DNA of 51,203 nucleotides from positions 1 through 51,203 of IMG/VR virus record IMGVR_UViG_3300042868_000678. One strand, 5' to 3'. This document shows, in pieces, positions 10,401-21,400 of this stretch. The notes under the pieces were generated by a model, which made no database searches, was not told the origin of the DNA, and saw nothing but the letters and a program-made list of their open reading frames with translations. Within the stretch, counting starts at the first letter, position 1, and each line of letters begins with the position of its first letter. A program made the position numbers and the translations under genes. This DNA is from a virus.

Positions 10401-12454
10401 CCTTTCCACTCATTATTATATGTATCTATAACTCTTTGAACGTCAGCATTTAATAACTTAGCCTGTCTAATAAGGGGCTCAACATTCTCTCTCATTTGTA
10501 ATTGTCTAATAGACTCATACAATGAGTTTAATAATTCAGCTTTACTTCTTTTCTCTTCAGGACTAGCTTTCTTAGAAGATATAGTGTCATATATCTTATT
10601 AAGCTTTTCAATCAACGTATCTAGTTTCTTATTACTAGTCTTTTCAGTTTCTAAACCTACAGGTAGTAAGTATGCTAGTTCTTCTTTGTTTAAGTTTACA
10701 TCTCCTATCTGAACACCTGTCAACTGTGGTAGCACTCCTTCTTTAGGAATAGCTCCAGAATAAATTGCTCTGATAGGAATCATTCTTGTTTGTTCAAAGT
10801 CTTCTGGCTTAACACCATACCCCTTTTCTATAATAGACTTGTATTGTTTCATTTGTTGTCTCCAAGCACTTACCTTATACCAAGGAACATCTTTATATCT
10901 TTGAACATTAAGGTCCATAAACTTCCAGTCTAAAATGCTTACCTTTCCTTCAGGAGTAACAGCAATAAAGTCTATAGTACCAGCTACATCACGTGATGCA
11001 TTATATACAGTCATCTCAGCAAGAAACTTTGTATTAGCAGGGAATGTTTCCAAACGAGCTGCCATGTTTCTTTTAAGAATATTATACATATCCTTGTTCT
11101 TAGGATTCAACTGAGATATATATCCATTATCATCAGGTCTTTCATTCTCAGGTATTAATGTACCATCTTCATTTAAGAAATAGTTCTTAAGCATGTGCTC
11201 TATATCAGCATGTCCTGCTGTACCTTTTTCTTTCTTAAGATCATCTACAGCTTGGTCATACTCAGACTTAGTCAAATCTTTGTTAGCAAATCTTGTGCTG
11301 TACCAATCTTTAACAAAGTCAGTAACTCTTCTTTTGATTCTGTTACCATTAATCATATAACCAGTGTCATCTTTTGTAATTTGATTACTAGTTAATTTTA
11401 ACTTATCAATTATAAGTTGTTGAGTGTTAACGTTTTGTTGGAAGAATATTCCTTCTTTGTTTCTAATATCATCAGCAGTGCCAATCTCTTCACCAGATAA
11501 AACCATCATTGCTGCTTGGTCAAATCCAGACTTAACAAATAATCCTTTTATAAAGTCAACTATTGTATTCCACCAACCTTCCACCTTAGCTAATAGCTCA
11601 GGCTTCTCTGTAGAACCTTCATTCTTTCTAATGATAGTTTCAGCTAATATTTTACCAATAGCCTCCACCTTTAACTTTCTGATGTTAGGTTTGCCATCAG
11701 CAGTTTGATATTGTTTGTACTTACCATATGTAGCTAAGACATCAGAATACATTTTGTATCCATTGATTTCTCCTAGTAATCTATTAAATAACTGAGGATT
11801 CTTTTGCTCTAATATTTCTACAACAAAGTGCATAGCTTCTTCTGTAAGGGCTACATTCTCTTTACCTTCTACCACTTGTACAAGTTTCTGTACAATGTTT
11901 GCAACACCATTTACATCTTGCTTAACACCATCCACTTCTATAGCTTGTAGTGTTTTAATATCTACACCTATTCTATTTAACAAATCTTTAACAAGACTTA
12001 CAGTTTGAGGAGCTGCTTTAGAAGCAGGTATCTCTCCTGTTTGTAATAACACTGTGCTATCTCCATCAGAGTTAACACCAAATGTAGTATCGTTCTCAAG
12101 ATCTAATCTGTTAGCCTCAGGTATTTCAAGATCTAATTCAGCCAAAGCTTGTTCAAGCTCAGCTGCATCTTTTGCATTTAATGCATCCAACTGCTTAACT
12201 GTAGGAGCAATAATTACTCCCACCTTATCTGAATATTGTTTAGGATAGAATACCTTTCCTAGGGCAATTTCAGAATTGATTGCTTTGTTAAGAGTGTCTG
12301 CTACAGAACGAGATACTCCATAGAAGTTGTTAGAATTAACTTTCTCCTTAGGAGAGGTTCTAACTTCTATAAAATCCTTACCATCAAATCTTAAGTAAGG
12401 CTTGTTCTGTACATATTTCTCAACTGCAGTTTTTATACCTGTTTGACAACTCAT
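7448..12454 (-). CDS. Giant virion protein with RecB-like nuclease domain (1668 aa)
   Basis: This is a companion of the giant RNA polymerase, with its start overlapping that gene's stop as TAATG. Residues 205-209 read EEAMH, a HExxH-like site with the first His replaced by Glu, followed by a helical segment. Residues about 475-545 look like a PD-(D/E)XK nuclease of RecB type: E480, GTIDF with D495, ILDWKF with D509 and K511, then Q534-MKQ-Y538 (QxxxY motif). The middle is long and helical with many charged residues. The C-terminal third has hydrophobic helices (FMFYLALSTLIIGAK) next to a run of six Asp. A packaged protein that enters the cell with the DNA fits the position and size; nuclease activity is inferred from motif order only. 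Confidence 0.65.
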   Translation of the reverse strand: MSCQTGIKTAVEKYVQNKPYLRFDGKDFIEVRTSPKEKVNSNNFYGVSRSVADTLNKAINSEIALGKVFYPKQYSDKVGVIIAPTVKQLDALNAKDAAELEQALAELDLEIPEANRLDLENDTTFGVNSDGDSTVLLQTGEIPASKAAPQTVSLVKDLLNRIGVDIKTLQAIEVDGVKQDVNGVANIVQKLVQVVEGKENVALTEEAMHFVVEILEQKNPQLFNRLLGEINGYKMYSDVLATYGKYKQYQTADGKPNIRKLKVEAIGKILAETIIRKNEGSTEKPELLAKVEGWWNTIVDFIKGLFVKSGFDQAAMMVLSGEEIGTADDIRNKEGIFFQQNVNTQQLIIDKLKLTSNQITKDDTGYMINGNRIKRRVTDFVKDWYSTRFANKDLTKSEYDQAVDDLKKEKGTAGHADIEHMLKNYFLNEDGTLIPENERPDDNGYISQLNPKNKDMYNILKRNMAARLETFPANTKFLAEMTVYNASRDVAGTIDFIAVTPEGKVSILDWKFMDLNVQRYKDVPWYKVSAWRQQMKQYKSIIEKGYGVKPEDFEQTRMIPIRAIYSGAIPKEGVLPQLTGVQIGDVNLNKEELAYLLPVGLETEKTSNKKLDTLIEKLNKIYDTISSKKASPEEKRSKAELLNSLYESIRQLQMRENVEPLIRQAKLLNADVQRVIDTYNNEWKGKDPGAFTDKQKNDLSDRILSYETSLMVYTSLATDLKSLFKKDLSEKDQALWQDIRDTAESANELEADLEEVRKDFAENVIAKDVNVMDLLKPEKVIKGFSKLFNSTSVIQLKSAEILYKMANRAFGLASIETSEQGNKLLAIKEKYDKWAKSKGLTNKNYFDIIKKKNKNELINEFSSEFYETLKSKIAEKDTQWVRDNIDVSKYNEFLKEQKEKEFKRIEDKPRFGDEESINKEKKREVADVNALYNTSTTDSPGWLLYEFVSKFPKAERWESEAWKELNKPENKPAKEFFDYIKGRNEYLVGIKYINSRDARVFLPFVRKSLTEKIVMGGEYKLGESLLRNITITEGDVGYGEIDPITKEPVYSIPKYFTRETVEEASEDLFRNMTLLNNMAIRYEYLSNIEHQLNVIIKVESNKEAIKTSYFGKTKYRPDGTLETTSDNSDNTKLVRDMMAAIVYGQKYVESENFDQLLGGIANFGKRANKVLGRKIFTEDYDDAQISLNKTITQLNTVFQMKTLGLNPISALSNFLGGSFQSYINAGKFFTKADFVRNEFMMAQKMNGIDSKKYVGALQYFQPLTENYNNILAKQLSVSKFSQEGIQDFLMILMRTGDQYVQSINFFSYLENSIVEDGKVFNVREYLKKQPEFANMFTGTAEERSQLKEKFDTEVKRLIDEKGFLKLARVEGNELVVDGLDRKSDSVIELRRKVQAITKDALGNLSEDDLRKINLNIYGKSFMVFKNWIPRLVDVRFGNLKYNSATEAYEWGRTRNMFRLLTEDFMGSVDSLMSSIKGDDQKFVDQIKRLYESKRSDYEKDTGKELRMTEGEFVELVSSNIRNQMTDFMFYLALSTLIIGAKVAQPDDDDDDKATKNRYKYMLRVMDKIRDEVAYFYNPTSFLSLTTSGIFPAISYLDNFKKLFLNFGTEMYALGVGDEELAKKNQVIKYALKGFPIASQVDAILLMFYPDVAKDLGMKAQSEAKPFGK

Positions 12455-15400
12455 TAGAATTTACATTTAAAGTCTTTAGTACTTAGATCTGTTTCTGTTT
12501 CAGGCTGTGAATTTACTTCATTTTCAACAATACCTGTAAAGTATTTTATAATCTCTGAATTAGGAATCTCATCAGTCACCTTACCTGTGTTATTATCTAA
12601 CTCAGAAGGTTTATTAAACTTATAGTATTCAGAAATAAATTGTCCATCACCATATAAGTTTACCATCTTGAATACAAACTTTCCTTGATATGTTCTCAAT
12701 GCTTCACCACTTATAAACTTAACTTTCTGATAACCAAACATTTGTCCAATTATAGGATCACCTTTGGCTTTTAATTCTGCATATCCTGCTCTTGTAATAG
12801 TCTTACCAGTCATGAAGTCAATCATCTCACCATACTTAGTGGTGATGATACGTGGAATTGTAATCATATCATAGCCAGCAGCTTTAGATCTTTCACCTAC
12901 AGATAGTACAAGTTTATCATTCTCACCTATACCAACCTCTGGGATTTCTACAAAGCCTGTAAACTTGTATTGAGAAACTATTTCATTCTTAAACTCACCA
13001 AGTTCTGTTATAGACTCTTCATCAATATAAGGAGCAATAGCAGGAGTGATATCTGGATTCTTCCAATTGTTTCTTTGGAACCAATTGTTCTTAGCAAACT
13101 CTTGAACGTTCGTATCTACCACAGCTGTGTTTACAATATCTTTTACTTCTGTAGAATAGTCTTCAATAGGAACAATGTTCTTAATAGATACAGCAGATTG
13201 ATAGGTACCTTGTATAATAGCTACTTTGATAAGATCTTTGAATAGTTGGTTAGTATTTGGATTGTCTCTCAACTCTCTCATCATACCAATATACATGTTC
13301 TCGTCATAAGCTTCTTTAGTATTAGCTTTAAGCTTAATAGTCTTAGGGCTATTTGGTCTTTCTGCAGACACTACAACTAAGTCTTGTAGTATTTGCACAT
13401 TAGGATATTTTTGTTTATCTTCTTCTAACTTCACTGCTACAGATCCTGGACCAAAAGATAACTCACTGATATTCAATGCGTTCTTTCTACCTGTTTGAAT
13501 AATATAATCAAGTAAGCTTGCTGTTGCTTTCTCAGCCACTCTATTAAATGTATCCTTAGCCATGTAAAACTTCTCAGCATATTGTTGAATAGTATTCTCA
13601 AGCACCCCTCTGAATTCAGGTTGGTTGAACTTAAGAATGGCACCTAGTGCTGAATTAGATTGATCTAACACAGTCTTTTCTGTACCTAAGAAAGAACTGT
13701 CTAACACTTTCTGTGGAGAGCTAATAGCTCCTTTATTTTGTGCACGATCAGTCATCATTTCTTTTCTGTAGAAGTCATCAGCATTTCTAAATGTACTGGT
13801 ATCATAATTGATAGCCTGTGTGAAATTGAAGTTCTCATCAGCTAGGGTAACATAAGATAAGAATTCATTCAATATCTTGTGTTGTTCAGCATTCTGAGTT
13901 TCATTCATTGTATCCTTAGCGTAAGAGGATATGTTATCCTCAAAGTTACCTTCAGCAACTGTAGCTGCTTGGATAGCTTTTGTACTTGCAGGGAAGTTTA
14001 TCTTAGCCTGTTTGATATAATCAGCATTGCTTATTGCATATCTAGGAGCACCATTAGCATCTAAGTTCTTAATGTGTTCTCTTATAATAGGCTGGTTCAT
14101 AAACATAGCCACTGTCTTCATAGGAACACCTGCACGCTCTAACAACATAAATGTACCTACAACTCTATTGCTGTATATAATCTTCATGATGTATGGGTCT
14201 TTAGCAATATCTACGAAAGCATTCGCATACATTGATAACTTATCAGAGATATACTTAGGTTCTTCTGACTGGTCTTTCATACCAGAAAGAGATATATGCT
14301 CAAATCCACCATCTTTAAACTTGTTGTGTGATAAAGCCATTTCTGTTTGTGGATTCTCTACAAACACATCTGTCTTTTGTGCAAGAGAATTACCTGTAAT
14401 GTTTACAGCAGCAATACCAATCCATCTCTTACCAGTCAAGAATGCATGTCTTTGATTAGTCATGTAGTTTCTATCTAACAATCTATTCTTGATATCACCT
14501 TCATCCTCTCCTCTTAATGTATCTAAATTACCAGCAATCTCTTTAAGAGTTGTATCTGTATTAGGAGAAGTCAATCTATCAAAGTTATCTGGTAGAGTTA
14601 GTAATGTTTCAAGAGATCTAAAGTATTCATTCTCAAGAGATTGTTTGTATAACTTGTCAGCTAATGTACCATAGTCATCAATTCTACTTCCAGATATCTC
14701 ACTATTGATATCTAACATTGCTTTGATATCTTCCTCAAAGATGAATTTCTTGATAGCCTCTTTAGCTTGATCTCCATATCCAAAGAATGGTACAGACTTG
14801 ATTTCTCCAGAAGGAGTTACATATATGTTCTTTAAGTATAGATTTAATTTATCTATGTCAAAGTCAGATCCAGCCTTTGTAGTGATTTCAGAAGGAACTA
14901 CAATTGTCTTACCCATAAACTCAGGTAAGAAACCTTTGATTCTAAATACCTCTGCAGAGTTTAATCCCTGTGTTGGAATACGAAATCCTATACCTTTTAA
15001 TATCTCTGAATCTTTCAATAACTCAATTAACTCTTCATCAGTTTTACCTTGAGGTAATTGTTTCTTAAACCATGCAGGAAGGTATACCTCCATGTATGGA
15101 TCTTCTTTACTGTAGAATTTAAGAGCAGACTTCTTTAATCCTTCTCCTCTAGACTCACCAGCTTTCTCCCACATTGTTACAGGAACCTGTACAGCAGGGA
15201 AACCATTTACCTTAGGAGATACAATAGACTTGTCTACAATTGAATACAAGATGCTCTTGATCTGGATGTAGTTTGTTGATGCTTCGAATGGAATATAAAA
15301 CTCTCCAATTTCTGGATCAATAGATATACTATCAATACCATTCTCAGACATTTTTCTCTTAAGCATCTCCTGTCTTAATGTATCAGCTACAACAGTCTTA

Positions 15401-18400
15401 TCTTTAACAACAAAGTTGTCACCTAGATCTTCAATACTAAGCTTTCTTAATAACTCTTGATATCCATTAAGTAACATCTCTTTCAACACCTCAGTGTTCT
15501 TTTCTACTGCCTTTTTAGCAGCTTCATTATTAGCTTTACCATCACTGTATAAGTCAACAGTGGCAAGCTTAGTTAACTGAGAACCAAGGGTTTGTTTGCT
15601 ATCTTTATCATAGCTATTCTCTACTTGAATACCATAAGCATCCCAGCCAACATTGATTGTATTGTTAAATGCTTCTTCATTAAAGTTACCATCTTCATTA
15701 TATAATTTGTGTAACTTCTCAGCACCCACCTTTCTACCAGAAACTACAACAGCATAGTCATAACCTTCTTTGAACATCTTCTCATAAAGCTTACCTAAAT
15801 TAGTTCCTTTGATAGCCTTATAATATAAAGGCATTTGAGAGAACTTATCTAATACAAGGTCAAAGTTTGTTTTACCAAACTTATTACCAGATACAATAGG
15901 TTTTAATTCCTCTATAAAATTCTTAGGCTCAGATTGTTCTATTAACGCTTCATCATGTTTACGAAGAGCTTCGCTTTTATATTTGTAGCCAGGAACATTC
16001 TGTCTTGTGTAAGCCATTTGCCATTGATGCCATACTTCAGCCTCATCAGACCATTGACCATTCTTTAACTTCACTTCTTTAAATGCACCATCCATAATCC
16101 AAGAAGCAGCATCTGCCTCATTTGTCTTAGGATAAAAACTGTCTGTCACTTCTACATCAGCAGCTGTGAATGTCTTAGCAAAGTTTTTATGCTCATGATA
16201 TCCATAGTCTTCTGATGTTAATTGAACACCAGCCACTGTGTTGTATTCACTATTGAATAAGTTATTAAACTCATCAGAGTTTACAGTGATTCTTCTTGGA
16301 GATAAGAAAGACTTAATACGCTTAGTCTCATCTAATTGATTGCCTTCAATCTTAAACTGATATGGATCACCAAACAATATCTTATGGAACTCCACGTTGT
16401 TAATCATGTAGTTAGCATTAGCAAACTTTATAACATTATTAACATCTTGATCTGCCAAAGCTAATTTATTCAAGCCAGCCTTTTCAGTGAATCTATTCTC
16501 TAGCTCAGGCATTAAGAAACTACCTGCTTGTTTACTAGCAATAACCTTTTGTGTTTCCACTAAGTTTTGTCTAGTCTTGGTAACAGTGTCATTTAATGAT
16601 TTTAGAATGCTTGAATCTAAACCTGGTTGTTCCTCTTTATCCTTACGATTCTTAGCAATGAAATTATTAATCTCTGCTTCTGATGCTCTCTTCTCAATAA
16701 GAGTATTTATCTTCTTTAACAAGTTAGCAGGAAGCATATCCTTTAAGAATCTAAGCTCTGTAGCTTTATCTCCTACGTTTCTAAGCTTAGCTCTGTTAGT
16801 GCTATCTTGAGCTAACTTAATCTCATCCTTTAAATATCCTAAGAATGTATCAGTGAATAGCTTATCTGCATTACCAGCAGCTACGTCTGTATAGGCAATT
16901 GTATTACCTAAGTTCATCATCCACTCTCTAGAACTATCTGCAGGGATTAATACATAATATCTACCATCTAGGTTTTGGTTCATTTCTGTAATGTACCTAT
17001 CGCCTATGCTTAGAGAAGATGTTGTCTTTCCTTCATTGTCTACAACATCCTTAACTCCCTGTATGTATTGTAACTTAATCTCAGCAATTCTATTACCTTC
17101 TTTATCAAAGAAGTTACCACCTAGTTTTAACACTTGGCTGTTTATAGAGAATACATCATTTAACTGAGGCATGTTCTGCTTCAATTCTTTTAACGTGTCA
17201 GAAGAGTTAAATACGTATTCTAATAAAGAAGGATAGTTTGCATCTGTGTCAGATTGTATTCTATTACCATCTACACCAAAGTATGTGCTGTCTTCTGCAG
17301 GAGAAGCAGCAACTGTATATAACTTAGCCAGCTCATTTAACTGTGTACGAATACCAAGCTTTCTACCACCAAAGCTCATCAACTCATCTGTCTTACTAAG
17401 ACCTATCTTAATACCACTTACAGCATCACCAAAAGCTTTCTTGTTCTTCACCTTATTGTACACAGCCATTGGAAACTCTATACCCAACTGTGCTAAGAAC
17501 TCTATCTTATCTTGTGGAAGCTTAATATTATAATCCTCTTTCTTAACTTTATATACTTTTCCATTAAAGCTAATGATAGAACCAGGCTGTTCAGCCTTAG
17601 TCTTCATGTTCTCTATCCACTCAGATCTTGTTGCAGCAATAGCAGAAGCTTGATTAGCAGGAGCAGTGTATACATTATTACCATCCATGAACATAGCTAA
17701 CGCATCAGGTCTTTGTTTTGTAAACACCTGATAGAAGTTAGTAAACAATCTAATGTCATGAGGTTTGTAAGAATTAAAGTCAATCTTACCAGTGGTTAGG
17801 TTACCACCTAAACGTTCAAACAATCTAATATAGTCACTGTTTTCTTTAGCTAATTCATGTAGCTTAGATACAAACTCAGGGATACTTCTTGTGTTAGAAA
17901 GTCTATTCATTAAAGTTGTAAACGCTTGATTAAAAGGCAATAACTTAAGTCCACCAATACTAGATGTATCAGCTTCACGACTCAAACCTTTTGTCTTAAT
18001 CAAAGTACCAATCAATAACTTAACAGCATATGGAGAAGACTTCTTGAAATTAACAGTGAACGCTTCAGCAGCATAGTCCTTTCTATTAGCTCCATCATCA
18101 TTAACTGTAACTCTACTATCTTCATCAAACTCAATTCTGTATGTCTTCAAGAACTCTTTAGTTCTTTCAACTAACTTAGCGTATTGATTCTCAGAGATTT
18201 GTGTTACTGGGTTGTCACCAATAACATTGTTCTGTATATATTTTTCTCTGATTCTATTAAATAAATCAAAAGCTGTAATATCTTCTATATTAAACAAAGA
18301 GCTATTGTTGGCAAATATCTCACCAAACACTCTAGCTGTAATGTCTTGTACAAACTCATTAGTTTGTTTAGCATTTACACCTTCAATCTTTCTATACTCA

Positions 18401-21400
18401 GCAGCTTGATTCTTAACAGTTTCAGGAAGTGTTCTATCTGCAAACTCACCTGTATTTATAGCTTTGAATAAGTCTTCTTTCAATGTAGGTTTATTTACAA
18501 ATGATTTGAAGAAGTCCATAATAGCTTTGAAGAAGTTCTTAATCTTTTCTGTAAGGTTTCTAGCAGGTAACTTACCAAGTCTAAACTCAGCAAAGTCATC
18601 AGCTATTCTTTCCTTAGCTTGTTGATCTGTAGCATTAGCATAATCTATTCTTCTACCAGACTCTCTGTCTAAGAAAGAACCTGTTTGAGCTTTGAACTCA
18701 TCAAGGATAGATTGTTGCTCTCCTTGAGATAAAAACCCTTTCCAGATACCTTCAAATATCTCATGGTATTCTGTACCTCTCTGAGCTCCCTTAAAAAACT
18801 TAGCTACACCATTCTCAAATGCTCCCCATGCTTTCTCTGTGTTATTAATCTTAATAACATTCTCTAACACTTGATAAGGAATGTTCTTAGCATTCTTAGC
18901 ATGCCATTCTTTAAACAATGCAAGCTCAGCATCACTTATTCTATCTACATCTGTTCTACCTATTCTTCTATATTCAGCATCACCAATATTAATGTTCTTA
19001 GGTTGTTCTGCTTGTTCAGCTTTCTCTTCAACAGGAGCTACTTCTACTCTATCTTTAACAAGCTTAGCTGTAATGAACTCAACAGCAAACTTAGCAGCAG
19101 TCTCAATAGGTTGATCTAACTCATCATACTTACCTAGGTCTTTAAGTTGTTGTGTAGCAACAGCCATTAATTGTGGGTTATCTACAATCTTCTGAATGTT
19201 TGGATTCTCACCAACTAACTCTACAGTGAAGTCACCTTTACTGTCTGTTGTAACTTTATATGTAATAGCTCCTACATTAGACTTATAAGTCTCCACTCCA
19301 GCTTCTGCAGGTTTAGCTACAGATTGTTTTGGAAGCTCTAAGCCATTTAGAATAATATACTTTTGTTTGTGTGTGTAAGGAACAGCCTCTGTAGGTTTAG
19401 CCACAGTGGTTGTTAAAGGAGCTATACGTCCAGATCCATCAGGATTCTTACTTGCTAACAAATAAGACTGATAGTTCTTCCAGCTTCTTTGTGCTAACTT
19501 ACCAGCAGCATCTACATAGAATTCTATAAAAGGTTCACCTAGTCCTAAGTTAACTGTGAAGCTATTTACATTATGGAACACTCCTTGTAAATCACTTATA
19601 ATAGGAATCTCTTGCTTTTCTATATTAGCAAAGTCATATGTGTTGCTTCCAATGTGCAATATAGATCCCTCTATATAAATACGATTGCCACTTCCTTCGC
19701 CTACACCTTTTGCTACAGCATCTGCATTAGTATAGAATGTAACTCCTTGTAAAAATCTTTTATATATCTCATTAAACTTAACTGGCTTCTTAGCAGCAAT
19801 TTGTTGCTTAGCTTCATTAGACATAGCTTTGAGTACATTATAAACTGCACTTGCTTGGTCTTTAGTTAAGTTAGAATTGTTTAAATATTCTAATGTGTCT
19901 TGGTTTTGGAATACAGGTCTGCCATTAGGAAATTTATAAGTTATACCATCTATATGGTCAATACCTTCTTTAGTCACAACAGTTAAGACTTGTTGTGTAG
20001 CAATCTGATTCTCAGGAATAAGAACACCACCTACAGACTTTTTAACATCATCTGTATTAGCAATACCTCTAGATGGAGTAAAGTTAAATATTGGATACTC
20101 TTCTTCAGCAGCCTCTCTTAAGTCTTTACGATATACTTCGTATGCAGCTAACTCTAATGCAGCTTGTTCTTCTTGACCAGCTCTGTTTCTAGGTTCACCT
20201 TTACTATTGTCTAGTTTAGCAGCAGGCATACCTGTAAACACCACCTTGTTTAATTCCACTTGCTCACCCACCTTACCAATAGGATTGCCATTCTTATCTA
20301 CAAATTGTCTTTCTCCTTTCTTATCTTCTACAAACACAAGACCAATGAAACCATAAATAGGATCATTCAATAAGGCTGTATCAAAGTTACCTTCTCTAAA
20401 AGATAGTTCACCAAGACCTGCTAGTCCTAATGCAGCTTCTTGTTTCTGAGTGACAACAATAGCTTTGATATTCTTCTTATTCTTAAAGGTCTTTACCTTG
20501 TTTATAAACTCATTGTAACGTGTAATGTTAGGAGCTAATACTTTCTCCCAGTCAACAGAGGCAGACGTAGAAGAGGTAAACAATATACTTGCATCTTTCT
20601 TAGGAGTCTCCTTAGGACTAGGTGTATTCATTAAGTCTTCATCATTGTTGCCTGTTGGGACAACTCCAGATGTAGCAGCAATATCAGTTTGTGCAGACTT
20701 AATCTTATCTGCTACAGCATTCATCTTCTCTCTATTAGCTTGAAGATCAGCTTGTTCTTTCAAATATGTTTCTGAAAGTGTATTGAACTCAGTCTCAACA
20801 GCATCAATTAATTGTGCATTGTCTAAAGAGTTAATATACACTAACTTATCTTCTCCCTCAGGAAGTGTAACACCTGCAAACTCAGGAGTAGATAATACAT
20901 TATCAATAGCAGCATCCATGATGTCTTTCAACTCTGGTGACGCTGCACCCTCATCTGCTAAGTCTATTGTTGCAAAATCTTCAGGAGTTAAGAAACGCAC
21001 ATCACCTCTAGGTAACTGCACTTCATATTCACCACCCAATGTTTGAGATAACACTTTAATCTTAGGAGCTAATGTAAGTGTATTGTCTTGCTTTCTAACA
21101 GGTTGTTTTAAGAAGTACTCCTTACCAACCTCTAGTTTTCTTTCTGTTTGTATAGGAAAGAACTCTCCTTCTGATGTTACATCTTCTTCTTCTTCTATCA
21201 CTGTTACAGGCACTTCTCCTGTAGCACCAAACTCTACGTCAGGCTTAAACTGAAAGTCTGTAGGTTTAGATTTAATAGCATCATATTCATCAATGAATAA
21301 CTTTCTACGTAAACCTAATTCAATGATATCAGACAATGCTGTCTTCAAGTCATCTTTAGTCTCAGAAGTTACATCCATCTCATTGATTTGTTTCAATGAT

